DNA of 64,000 nt, taken from positions 3,658,001-3,722,000 of the forward strand of contig OX485806.1 in the NCBI GenBank assembly GCA_950295325.1, read 5' to 3'. The notes below the pieces were generated by a model. That model was not told where the DNA came from. It saw only the letters and a program-made list of their open reading frames with translations, and did not search any database. The position numbers and the translations under genes are program-made. Positions 13,111-23,110 of the stretch are shown in pieces. The first letter of the stretch is position 1, and each line of letters starts with the position of its first letter. This DNA is from Polytrichum commune (taxonomy: Eukaryota; Streptophyta; Polytrichopsida; Polytrichales; Polytrichaceae).

Positions 13111-13621
13111 TTAGGGCCATTTCACACACGAGACTGAGAGCCCGTGACCATTCCACTTCAAGCGCTCTCATTGGTGGAAAAGGCGGAGCCGGTCCAAGTT
13201 CGCTACTTCACACTACGCTTAAGGGACCAACGGAGTATGTGAATGCAAGGTGGATGTAAAGTCTACATGGATTTTTACATGGCATCGAATGGATCATATC
13301 TCATGGTCACTTGGAGTATTTTCAAAAACCATCTCTTGGAGGTAGGTCTAACACAAAACCCGGAGACCATGGTACTTTAAACACTCACAACCGTTGATTT
13401 ATTCTATTTTATCATGTGCGAGGATCCGCATGAATAGAAATTCATTGAAATAGCATTTGGTTGAGGATCCGGTGACATATGGCTCCACACTACACTTGAG
13501 GATCCGTGACCGCACTACATGATTTCATAGGTGTCTTGGGATGGCCTTTGGACACTTTCTTTTAGGCTCTCACAATTTGATGGTTATGGCTCTCAGTTTT
13601 GTGTGTGAAGTGGCCCTTTAA
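13111..13621 (+). mobile_element. TTAGGGCCACTTCACAC-family element, copy 1
   Basis: The ends form long inverted repeats. The left end reads TTAGGGCCATTTCACACACG followed by AGACTGAGAGCCCGTGACCAT. The right end, reverse complemented, reads TTAAAGGGCCACTTCACACA followed by CAAAACTGAGAGCCATAACCAT. The arms total about 40 bp. The interior matches the inverted copy at 25,700-26,195 almost end to end, for example the blocks around 'catttggttgagg', 'catcgaatggatcat' and 'ggaccaacggagtatgtgaat'. It is non-coding, about 511 bp, and a non-autonomous DNA transposon by structure. A clear target duplication was not resolved. Confidence 0.8.
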
Positions 13622-14100
13622 TTTACACATAGACCACCAACCATGACCATGAAAGTCTAGGGGCCCTTGAAAACCACCCAAAGGCAGTAGTACCATGTGG
13701 AATAGGAATCCAATTCTATGCAATTCATGTGCATTCAAACTCAATGTAAAGTGAGTGGACCAAGTTAACACATGTTCCGGTTCAAGTCTCCACCGTGGCA
13801 ATATAATATTTATAAGAGTCAATGGCAATGTGATTGTTTGTCATGGCTCCTAGTTTTGCCTTTAACTGGCCTTTTTTTGATACGCCTAACATAACATCCA
13901 GTACATCATGAAACATTGTCCACTTGCAGCCTCTTTTGTTGTTGTTGACATGCATATTTTTGGTTCATTCAAATTTTATTGGTCCCTTAGTCCTTTGAGG
14001 TCTAGTGTAAAAGTGAAGCTTGGACCGTCTCTGGCTTCTTGACCAATCACAATACATATAGCATGGGCCAAAGTCCCTCAACCTTTGGTGTAAAGTGGCC
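13622..14100 (+). repeat. further diverged sequence of the TTAGGGCCACTTCACAC family
   Basis: The stretch ends with 'ggtgtaaagtggcccttagg', the family's right terminus, and contains the internal landmark 'ggtcccttagtc...agtgtaaaagtgaagcttggacc' found in the intact copies. Its left limit is unclear. Its right end abuts the left end of the next copy, so that the two termini share the same bases at about 14,093-14,110. Confidence 0.55.
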
Positions 14101-14139
14101 CTTAGGACCACTTTTCATTGAGCTTAGAGCTTGAGGGTT

Positions 14140-14147
14140 GTGACCAT
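14140..14147 (+). repeat. 8-bp target-site duplication (left) of the hAT element
   Basis: GTGACCAT, identical to 15,189-15,196. Confidence 0.9.
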
Positions 14148-15188
14148 CAGGGTTAATTTTTGCACCCGTCACAGCCCGTCACATGTCAAATTTCCGTCGA
14201 ATTTTACCACAACTCGTCACAAGACAGAAAAATGTAAAATTGAATCCGTCAAAAGACATAAAGCTTTTAAAATGCCCGTCAAATGACAGGACCCAGTCTG
14301 AGATGACCTGTCACAGATTTAACTTTACAAGTTCCCTACATTCATCTACTAATCATCTTAAATTCCCAACAGGCATTCATTCATGCTAGGGCTCCCGTAA
14401 AGCACGATAGAAGCCGCCACGACAAGTTAAACATTGTTTCATAGACAACAGCTTATCAGCCTTATCTGTTGAGGTTTGCTTCTCTCAGCTTGTCAAGTTG
14501 GGATCTGTTGAGTACCCGAGGTATGTTCTTATGCATTTTTCGTAGCGTATCTGCGGTTGCCATAATGTCCTGCAATGTTGTCTCTTTGAGAAGCTCGCAC
14601 ATCACTTAACGTAGAGCAGTAGACTCAGTGGAGGACCAATTGGCCCAATCTCACAAGATTATGGCAGAAGGTGCTTGTAATACCATCGAGTATTGCAATA
14701 TGCGAGAGGGGATTTTCAAAGCAAAATTTGGTGAAGAGTGCATTGCGTTCTCGACTTCGATTGAATACATTGGACGCGTTAATGCGCGTATCTCTATGTG
14801 GCATAGATGTGGGAGATATAGATTGGTTAGCTGTTATGCAAGAATGGAGAAATATGCGAGATAGACGTATTCTAGCATTGGATTGAGTGATCCCAATTTT
14901 TTTGGGTTGAGGTTGTGGATAGTGGACATTTACATATAAATGTTTTTGATATAAGAGTTTATTGGTATTTTAGTACAAGAATTTATGATGTATTGCAAAG
15001 GGACTTCATTCTTTGAATACATGTTGAAGTTTACTTTGTAAATGAGCATTAAATAAATTCAACCCGTCAAATGAGAATTTTGCCCGTCAAAAAACTGGTT
15101 TATATTGGATGAACCCGTCACAAAAACAGGTCAAGAAATTACAGCCCGTCACAAGATAGATGGGACCCCTTGTCAAAAATTACCACTG
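14148..15188 (+). mobile_element. non-autonomous hAT transposon
   Basis: The element is 1,041 bp and flanked by a perfect 8-bp duplication (GTGACCAT), the size hAT transposases make. It starts CAGGGTTAATTTTTG and ends with the complement of CAGTGGTAATTTTTGAC, so the terminal repeats are about 17 bp with a few mismatches and begin with the CAG usual for hAT. Both subterminal regions carry many CCGTCA motifs (left 14,166-14,290; right 15,063-15,155), which resemble the clustered subterminal transposase-binding repeats of hAT elements. Inside it keeps only the C-terminal end of a transposase (separate entry). It is inserted inside the terminal repeat of another element. Confidence 0.93.
14623..14886 (+). 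pseudogene. hAT transposase C-terminal dimerisation region (remnant)
   Basis: The frame is open from a stop at 14,620 and ends at a natural stop at 14,886. It reads WPNLTRLWQK, then VLVIPSSIAICERGFSKQN, then LRSRLRLNTLDALMRVSL. This is the Dimer_Tnp_hAT signature: hydrophobic strand, 'S.A.CERGFS..N.IK...R.RL', 'LD.LMRI'. It is closest in style to the KIAA1586/ZNF862-type hAT group. Only about 88 codons remain. The catalytic RNase-H-like region and the BED finger are absent from the element, so it cannot move without help. There is no good start codon, consistent with internal deletion of a longer gene. Confidence 0.88.
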
Positions 15189-15196
15189 GTGACCAT
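15189..15196 (+). repeat. 8-bp target-site duplication (right) of the hAT element
   Basis: GTGACCAT, identical to 14,140-14,147. Confidence 0.9.
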
Positions 15197-16240
15197 GGAG
15201 ATCTACAATCTCGCCTTGGTGGATAAATGTTGATATTGTCCCACTTCATTATTACACTTGAGATGGAGGGCCCTAGACACGCTTAGGGGGTACGACATTA
15301 AACATGGAGACGACATTGTGGTCTTCAATAACATTAGGGGTTAAGGGCCACTAAAAATTTGTCTATATGATAGACCTACATGGAATCTTACATGGCATGC
15401 ATGGATAATTATGGTTTGTGGTCTTTTGCAATTTGGGTCAAACTTGTTTCAAAGAGGTGGGTTTGACACAAAAATTGAGTGACCATGACACTTTCAGATC
15501 TTGCAAATCCTTGAATGATTACAATTTAATGTGTACAAGGATCCGCAACTTAAATAGGAATGTAGTGAAATACATTGTTTGTGGTATTTAGTGTCACTTA
15601 CCCTAATTTGAGGCGTAATCTAGCTTACATTGATGATTAACAACTTCATCATAAGTGTCGCCTCATGACACTTGGCATTCATGTGCTCTCATTAATAAAT
15701 TGGGACTAGTATATTCAATAGTGTTATGAGATACATGATATTGTTTCACAATGGTTTATAAGTTGACTTAAAGTGTACACAAATGGCACTTGTCATTCGT
15801 ATGCTCGAGAATATCTTCCTCTTGCATACTGAAATGTGAACACATGACACATGCCATTAGTACGCCCAAAAATATCTTCCCCTTGCATATTAAAACACAA
15901 GACTATCATGTATATCGCAATGTGCTACTCTTAATGTCATAATGTAGATACTTTCTCACTTTAAAAAGTCACATATGTTGACGAATGGAATCATATTGGC
16001 AGTTAGTGGGCGTGACACTTTGAGACCTCTAAGCATCTAGTAAAGGCCCTTCGCAAAATAGTGTACATGACACTAAATACCATAAATGGTGTAGAATTTG
16101 CATATGTCCTTACACTACACTTGAAGACCGATGACCACACAAACTACAACCTCAATTGTCCTTGGAATGGTCTTCAAATGAGTTTCAAGGACACTTGGAC
16201 TTTTATGGTCACATGCCTTGGCCATAGTGTAAAATGACCC

Positions 16241-17607
16241 AACTTAATTAGCTCTTATGACCACGTGGAGAGAGAATTCTTGCATGCTAGCGCGCCTATT
16301 AACATGATCGTAACTTTGGTTTATTTTAGTTACTATGAATCGATGTTTTACCTTGATCGGGTAAAAATGCCACAAAGGGATGCCATGTAGATAAGATAAG
16401 GAAATCGAATGTAGCAACATGGCCCAATCGATTTGACTTGAGGCTCATAGCAATACACTCGCTGTAAATATTTGTATACGTAGTGGTAGTGTAGTGGACT
16501 AATTGGGAAATGTATTATTAAGGATGGGGGAAAATCGCAAGAATGAATGTCCAAGACTAAGGAGCATGGATGAATGGGAAGTCGATGGATGAAAAGTTGG
16601 ATGACTATTATGTCTTAAAGTAGAATGATCTACGCATATAGATAAGGAGACTTCAGTTTATACATAAAAGGACTTGAGATTTCTAAAAGTATTTCATGGA
16701 TACTATGTATATATAGGGCTCAGGGGAAGGAGAACACATGCTATGTTTTGTGTGTGTCTCCAGAATTGGGAGGTGAGCCTTTAGTTCATTGAAAGATTGC
16801 ATATTCATGAGGTGAGTCTCTAAGAGAATTTGGTGTTCATGAACAATTTAACATACATGAATAGAGGTACGTTACATACGGCATTTCAAATAAAAGAAAG
16901 TATTTCATGTGCATTCACTGGGGTATTGCCCGTAGTGTTATTGTTGATTATCGATTTTGATTCATGTTATGGTTGATTTGTGAATTCCGTATGCTTGACA
17001 ATACCTCTTGTTGATTCAACATGAAAACTATGAAATAGTATGCATCCCAAATGTTATCATTTCCAACGGATTTGCCACATGAAGTAGTTTTGAAGATCCC
17101 AAATTAGTGTGATCCAAGTAATTCGAGATCATTTGACCACAAATCTATGGGGAATCGAGTTTTTTTAATGTTGGAAGATGAGAGCTTGTTTAACCCTTGG
17201 GTTGGTTCCCAAGTACAAACTACGAGGGGATACCCATTCACAAAAGGACCCTCAAAATTGGGTCGGATTGCGGCTTCTCGGATGTTTTTATTTCTTCCAA
17301 TAAACTAGTTGTGGCCCCTCCAAAAGTAGGGCGTTGTCCTATTTCTTAACCTTGTAGTTAGCCCACCACGAGTGAGTCGATTTAAAACGTGGGGCAGCCA
17401 AGTGTGCGATGCGTGGGGATCCCACGAATCGGAAGACGACACATGGCAAGTTCCACACCTTCTTTCACTATGACATGGATCACATTCAACACATGGGTTG
17501 CATTCAATAATATCACAATAGCAACGTGTTTAGGATGTTATTCAACATAAAACCGTGTGTTAAGCCCAGCCACACCACCAGTCCAGGGTTAGTAAGGTTG
17601 AAGTTGA
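16241..17607. other. no gene seen
   Basis: AT-rich sequence with no recognisable protein. The 68-codon minus frame at 16,348-16,554 has no domain. The region 16,620-17,000 has no element ends I could find. Confidence 0.5.
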
Positions 17608-17695
17608 CTACACCAAATATTGTATTTAGTGGTTTACAATTAGTATTGAGCAAGAGAGATAGAATTGGTGACATTAATTGCAGTATTTAGTGTAG
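17608..17695 (-). mobile_element. 88-bp deletion derivative of the CTACACTAAATA MITE
   Basis: It starts CTACACCAAATATTG and ends with CAGTATTTAGTGTAG, so both termini are present. It keeps only the M1 subterminal block ('attgagcaagagagatagaattggtgaca'). It is a very short, internally deleted copy. Confidence 0.75.
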
Positions 17696-18433
17696 TATTT
17701 GAGAGGATATCATACTTAATTAGAGTTAATACTACATAATTAAATCGGTCTTGTTTTCTAGCTCTTCATAACATTATTCAGATCCATAACAATGTTATGT
17801 GGGACTAACAATATTTTGCAAAATATTCTTCACATTTAATCAGAACATGGGAGTATTTCGCATAATATTGTCAGTCCCACAAAACAATGAATAATTTTAC
17901 GTCTACCTAGTAGTTTATGACAGGTGGACTTGAATTTAACTACACTCATTAAAATTTGGAGTTAACTGAATTGTTGTAACGATTCTAAATCTTCTAGGCA
18001 ACTACCAATGCTCGTTTAGTATTGGGTTTTCTTAATACCATTTGGGTTTCTTTTTGGAAGATTTCCCACTTTTTGTTACAAGTAGGGTATGGGTGTTTGA
18101 CTATATGTTTACCTTCGAGACCATTTGGGTCTATTTACCATGCAAATACCTTTGTGCCTAGGAAATTTTACCCTACTATCAATACAATTTAGAGTGGTAT
18201 TGACATAACTCGTAACTTGGGTATACCAAGAATCTCTCACCTTTATATACCCAATCAATATTTGATCGGTATTATAGTTTTGATACCCATGGGTAGGTTC
18301 TTGGTACCATTATTAGTGTTGATTACTACTTACATGCATTCACCTAAATACAAGACCAACGTTGGTAAATACAATTAGGGCGTCATATATCTCTCAGGGT
18401 AAGTTTCCATGTAGGTCGCTCGTCCATCATATT
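17696..18433. other. no gene; diverged repeat sequence
   Basis: It contains a stretch (about 18,290-18,365) with 'gatacc', 'ttggtacc' and 'atgcattcacctaa' landmarks that recur at 31,330-31,450 and 32,077-32,098 and, inverted, at about 25,380 and 29,655. This indicates an eroded dispersed repeat. Confidence 0.5.
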
Positions 18434-18639
18434 CTAGAGTAAAGGCGCCCACAACCGATCACTTAAGATATTTTGCGCCAAATATGGAGAAGTATAACAT
18501 AGTGCAAATTTCCCTCGTGTAGTAAGATAGAAATCAAGAGGAGTACAAGAAAAATGGTATTTTTATGCCTTGAATTGAAAATATTGTGAGTTCTTTAGGC
18601 CAAAAGTTGGCCCAAACATATTACCAATGTCTAGAGTAT

Positions 18640-18647
18640 GCCACAAC
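18640..18647 (+). repeat. 8-bp target-site duplication (left) of the CTCGGGGGG element
   Basis: GCCACAAC, identical to 19,433-19,440; the uninterrupted MITE copy 3 has a single site here. Confidence 0.88.
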
Positions 18648-19432
18648 CTCGGGGGGTGCACCTTTCATTAAAACCTAGAATCACGTGCGTTCATTGCATA
18701 CTCTAAAAACCCCCTATATACAAGTTATTTTTTGTGAAATGAAGTAATACACATACAATTGCAACAATAAATATACAAGTGACAATATGTAAACACAAAA
18801 AAACATCCATTCATATATAGTCATTAACATAAGTATACAAATATACTTTTGAACAATAATCAACCCTTATAATATGTATAACAAAATATCCTAGCTTTCA
18901 TCAGCAAAGTCGTTGAAAACTTTTTCATCTCCCGGATGTAACTCATAAACATTTGATTCACCAATATATGTCATTGTAGCCAATGCAATTATTGTCTCTA
19001 AGTCTACCATCAAATGATCAGTAAGATCATAAGTCCACTTGTTGTTAGCCCCTTTTTGATACCAACATAAACCAATCTCCTTGTTACTTTGAGCTGAACG
19101 AATCGTTTCAAAACCCTAATACTGCCTCTTTCCCCGATATTACCTTGACACCTTGTACATGGTTCATACTACCCTATAAGGTTGCTAACGAAAATCGTTA
19201 ATCCTAGTTAATCCTAATTTCATCCAATATGAAAACTTATGATATGTAGTATAGTAACAGTACCATACAAATACAATTATTATATACTTTTTAAAGGCCT
19301 TCCATATATGTACGTAACTATAAATTATAACATGTATACCATATGTATACGTAATACGGCAAGGTCCAAATCAATACCCCTCCTGTGCATTCACGTATAC
19401 TCGTACATGTTTAGTACAGTGCACCCCCCGAG
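18648..19432. mobile_element. 785-bp DNA transposon with CTCGGGGGGTGCAC ends
   Basis: The terminal inverted repeats are 14 bp and identical (CTCGGGGGGTGCAC), and 8-bp direct repeats GCCACAAC flank them. The insertion lies inside a MITE whose undisturbed relative (19,678-20,027) shows the empty site, so the boundaries are firm. An 8-bp duplication fits the hAT or P superfamilies, but the ends do not start with the usual hAT CAG/TAG, and I do not recognise the family. The interior is AT-rich and has one minus-strand reading tract of 74 codons (separate entry). Sharp boundaries and perfect termini suggest a fairly recent insertion. Confidence 0.88.
18891..19115 (-). CDS. unrecognised 74-codon reading tract inside the CTCGGGGGG element
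   Basis: The minus-strand tract reads GFETIRSAQSNKEIGLCWYQ, continues with KGANNKWTYDLTDHLM, VDLETIIALATMTYIG and ELHPGDEKVFNDFADES, and then hits a TAG. Its composition is that of a real protein: mixed acidic, aromatic and hydrophobic residues, including Trp. That is unlike the low-complexity translations around it. It has no start codon near its beginning. It opens directly after 'tattag', which could be a splice acceptor, so it may be the last exon of a longer gene. It could be the C-terminus of the element's own transposase or a captured host exon. I do not recognise the family. Confidence 0.5.
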   Translation of the reverse strand, partial: GFETIRSAQSNKEIGLCWYQKGANNKWTYDLTDHLMVDLETIIALATMTYIGESNVYELHPGDEKVFNDFADES

Positions 19433-19440
19433 GCCACAAC
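19433..19440 (+). repeat. 8-bp target-site duplication (right) of the CTCGGGGGG element
   Basis: GCCACAAC, identical to 18,640-18,647. Confidence 0.88.
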
Positions 19441-19677
19441 CACTCATTTTAACTAATCATCCTCCTCACTTTAGCACTCAAAACCAAGACATGTGTCATG
19501 GCATTATTGGTTCGAGCATGATCAAAATCCAGTGCCAATTTGTTCAAAATTTTGCTACCCTATAGATTGCCGATGGGACCCTAATCAGGAATAGGTGCCT
19601 CTACTATAGTGGGAATGAGGACAAAGCCACCCAAATGTAGATGGAATATGATGGGGTAGGGTTAGAATGTGCCAATT

Positions 19678-20027
19678 ATAGTAGAGGTGCCTAATCCCAA
19701 TGAAGACCCTATTGGCTATCTATAGGGTACCATAATTTCAATCGAGCATGATGCAATAGTGCCATGACACATGTCATGGTTTTGAGTGCTAAAGTAAGGA
19801 GGAATGAGCGGTTATGGCATACTCTAGACATTGGTAATATGTTTGGGCCAAATTTTGGCTTTAAACACTCACAAAGTTTTCAATTTAAGTAATAAACTTA
19901 ATAAAATTAAAAATGTAGTCATCATGGTTTCTATCTTCCTACACGAGGAAAACTTGATCCGCCTTATACCTCTCCTTATATGACGCAAAATCTCTTAAGT
20001 GATTGGTAATGGACGACTCTACTCTAG
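19678..20027 (+). mobile_element. MITE, TATAGTAGAGG family, copy 3
   Basis: It starts TATAGTAGAGGTGCCTA and ends 'gacgactctactctag'. It is co-linear with copies 1 and 2 and non-coding. With copy 2 it forms a head-to-head inverted pair separated by about 70 bp. Confidence 0.83.
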
Positions 20028-21270
20028 CTACTATCATCTCCTCAAATCCGAGCCCACCTACTAACCTCTTCCTTCATGTTAGAACCTCCTTCTCCTCCTA
20101 AAACTGGTTTTCAATCCTTTGATGACCGGCACTTATAAGTTAAAAGAGCTTTAGTGGGCACATGAAATTCTAGCAGCATGTGTCCACGGCCCTCCACATT
20201 CTAGTAGGCCACTAGAACGTGGTCAGTTAGTGGCTCATGCTTATCTACACACAAACACCTCCAACCCACTATTATCCACAATCAAGTGGGCAAGCATACT
20301 ACATGGAAACTCACCCTAATCATACTCTTTGAGCATTGATTAAAGTTAATCGGTGGTGCACCTGGGCTCTATTCATTTTTTTTAATTTTTTAATTTATAT
20401 ATTTATATATTTTTCTCTAGGGGGAGGAGAGGGGATCAAGAATGTCCAACTGCTTGAAAGGATGTTTTTTTTTTCCAATAATGTAATGTAATTTTTTTTA
20501 AATCGGTGATTTTTTTAACGAGTTTGTATATAAAAAGTATGCCGATCCTTGGTCACATTATCTACTTGAACCCAAAGAGTCTGAGCTCCGACACAATGGA
20601 CTTCGAGAAATGCTATACCAATGTCCTCTATGATGAGTCGCGCTTTGACCTTTCTTAAAACATCAATGAATATCTTTGGATATTTTCCCCAAAAATAATT
20701 TCTGACAATTATTGCCTTGATATTTACTGCAAAAATCACAAAACCAAAAAATCCCTTATGTTCCTTGAACCTGTGAGAACATGATCTAGAGCTACTTGAG
20801 GTGATTAGCATATACCTTAAGAACATCGACAAGTCATAGATCGACTTGAAGATCGTTTGGTACAGAATATTTAGTTGGATAATTATGTCTTTACAATTGT
20901 TATAAAATGCAAACCTCGCATTAAAGACAAGAGGAGGGTTGTGTTTGCTTTGTTTTCTTTTATAAGTCAATCGTGGTGGAAATACACCACGGACCTACAT
21001 GACATATACTTCGAGTACTTTAAGCTTAAGGTACGTGGGTGTTATTCAACTTTTTTTTCATGTTCTCCATTTTATTTTAGGATTGTATTTACATAACTCA
21101 AAACTTGTGTTGCATTAGCGAAGCCACGATGTAACATTCACAGAAACTAGAGTAAAAATTGGACCTCCTGTGATTTAACTGCGGTTATCAACAGTGCATG
21201 TTTGTCGATGTCTTATTTGAGCACATAAGTCCTCGTGGTCGTGTTGACTTTTTTCTTTAAAGTACGGAGG
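20028..21270. other. no gene identified
   Basis: It contains a 151-codon minus-strand frame (20,515-20,970) rich in Ile, Phe and Lys. I do not recognise any domain in it and do not call it a gene. T-rich and TA-rich runs occur near 20,376-20,515. Confidence 0.5.
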
Positions 21271-21610
21271 ACACTCATATCGTATTTAGTGTCACCAATT
21301 CTATTTGTCTTGCTCAATACTAATCGTAAATTGCACGTGTAGTGTCACCAACACTAAATGTAACCCTAATACCATTTGCCATTCCTTGTTAAACAAATGT
21401 GGGCATTATAGATTTACAATGTCGCAATCACATGTCACTTACTACATGTTTTCCTAACTAAGTTCCAATCATCCATGACAATATTTCATCACACAATTGT
21501 TAGGATGTAGAATATATCAACATTTGTTTGCATTTCGATAAACTAACTCTTAAGAGACGTCACTAAGAAAAGTTACCACATTGACAGAAAACACCATGTA
21601 ACATGTAAAC
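21271..21610 (+). mobile_element. CTACACTAAATA-family MITE (M1), copy lacking a clear right end
   Basis: From 'gtatttagtgtcaccaattc' through 'cttgctcaatactaat', 'gtgtcaccaacactaaatg', 'agatttacaatgtcgcaat' and 'tgacaatatttcatcac' to 'agttaccacattgaca' it is co-linear with the copy at 26,513-26,898. The right terminal repeat is missing or diverged. Confidence 0.75.
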
Positions 21611-22250
21611 ACACCATTTCGGTGTGGTTAACAAGATCTGAAGACGTAGTTCAATCTCTTTTCAACATGAGTCTTTTATGGTGTTTGTTCTTTGATCCTC
21701 CCCCTACCCACACACCAATCAAACATAGGTGTCCAAGTAAGAAGTGTAACCGAATTAACACCCCACATACCAAGTTACACTTCGAGTGCCCTTGAGCTTG
21801 TTGGGTGGTCGGCACAAGAACCACCCATCAACCTCCGGGTAACCCTAAGTGGTGGTTCTGATTCCATTCGAGATACAAAACATATGCTCTTATTAGTGAC
21901 TAGCGGCGGCTTCCGGCATATTGTGGGTTTGTCCTTTTATATCAACTAATCCGCGTCACAAGATGGGAAACAAGCACCAAAAATGATGGGCCTCCATGGA
22001 AATATCATAGCTAGCATGGCATAAGCCTTCCGTCCACATGGCCTTTTCCCCAACCGATTCCTAGTGGTCGCATGGCTAATTTAATGACCCTACTCCCTAG
22101 TGGACCAAGTTGTGAGTAGCCTCCAAAAGCATGATCTACGGTGGCAATCGATTCGAGCCTACATCTCTTGTTGGGATCCGCGTTGGAAAAACAAAAACAT
22201 TTGCATGTTTGGGAACGGGAGTATCACTCTTGCTTGTGTCTCGGCTTACT
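21611..22250. other. no gene seen
   Basis: One 85-codon frame (21,692-21,949) has no recognisable domain. No element ends are visible. Confidence 0.45.
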
Positions 22251-22478
22251 GCACTAAATATGATATTTAGTGTCACTTACTACTTGGCTATTTACACGGT
22301 GCTATACTCTTTTCCTATTGATGGATATTTTTTCTTCCCCCAAGTGAAAATGTAAAGGTTCTATACCGTCCAAACTATCAATTGCACATTTGTTCGTGAA
22401 CATAAGATATACAAGAAATAGATATATCATTATGTGATTCCAAATAGTAAGTGACACTCAATATCATATTTAGTGTAC
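22251..22478 (+). mobile_element. 228-bp MITE with ~36-bp inverted ends sharing the ACTAAATA termini
   Basis: The left end reads GCACTAAATATGATATTTAG then TGTCACTTACTACTT. The right end, reverse complemented, reads GTACACTAAATATGATATTG then AGTGTCACTTACTATTT. The arms match over about 36 bp with few mismatches. The tip (ACACTAAATA) is that of the CTACACTAAATA group, but the subterminal sequence differs from M1 and M2, so I treat it as a third subfamily. Confidence 0.85.
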
Positions 22479-22550
22479 TACTTACTGTGGTTTCGCATCC
22501 ATAGTTTTTTTTGTACTAGGAGTTATCATATGTTTTTTTGTACTAAGTGA

Positions 22551-23110
22551 GTTCTATTATGTTCCTCAATGTGCACACTAACTATCTATGTTATATGAGT
22601 AGAAAACGATACTATCGGTAGAAAGTAATAACAACGTGGAACTCCAAATGATAAAGCTTAGTGGTGGGTGTGAAAGATGGTGTATCTCAAGTGAGATAAC
22701 AAGTTTATGAATGGTTTGTTGTCTACTAAGAATGTCCGAAGATATTAAGGAAGTCATATTATGTTATGTTCGTCAATGTGTGCACTAATTGTTTACGTGA
22801 TCCGGGTAGAAAAATGATAATATCGGTGTGAGTTATGGCAATGTGTAACTTCAAATGATAAACTATACTAGTAATAGGTATGAAAGTAGATTCTTCACAT
22901 GTTGTCAGTCGTTTCATTCTAATAATATTCAGTGACGGTACTTCACATGAATATGACTTGTTTTTTAGGTTGAATCTTCTTACAGACAAACATTCATAAG
23001 GTATAGTTATCGCACCTTGCATGACGTATTCCCCGGCCCCATCCAACATGGCCACTCAACTGAATAATGTGATGTGTATCTCAAGTGGGATAATAAGACT
23101 ATAAATCATT
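22551..23110 (+). repeat. direct duplication, ~208-bp period
   Basis: The segment from about 22,551 ('atgttcctcaatgtgcacac', 'gagtagaaaacgatactatcgg', 'gtgtatctcaagtgagataa') recurs from about 22,759 with the same landmark order. In the second copy a further ~170 bp separates the block 'aataggtatgaaag' from 'gtgtatctcaagtgggataa'. Similarity is moderate, so the duplication is old. Confidence 0.7.

Larger units (their letters stand above)
14101..16240 (+). mobile_element. TTAGGGCCACTTCACAC-family element, split by a hAT insertion
   Basis: The left end, 'cttaggaccacttttcattgagc', leads into 'gggttGTGACCAT', which is the family's terminal repeat. The sequence then resumes after the hAT element with GTGACCATGGAGATC and continues through family landmarks ('acatggaatcttacatggc', 'gaggtgggtttgacacaaa', 'aaggatccgcaactt'). 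The right end is near 'ggtcacatgccttggcc...agtgtaaaatgaccca' at about 16,190-16,240. Parts of 15,600-16,180 look like additional insertions or duplication. It has no coding capacity of its own. Confidence 0.6.
18434..19608 (-). mobile_element. MITE, TATAGTAGAGG family, copy 2 (inverted, split by an insertion)
   Basis: Read on the minus strand it runs from TATAGTAGAGGCACCTA (right edge, 19,608) to 'gggcgcctttactctag' (left edge, 18,434) in the same internal order as copies 1 and 3. The element at 18,648-19,432 splits it inside the block that reads 'gagcggttatggcatactctagac' in copy 3. Removing the insert and one target duplication leaves about 382 bp, the size of copy 1. Confidence 0.85.

Noticed and set aside
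20515-20970. 151-codon minus-strand open frame
   Set aside because: Ile/Phe/Lys-rich translation typical of AT-rich non-coding DNA. I could not match it to any family. Worth a profile search, but not enough for a gene call.
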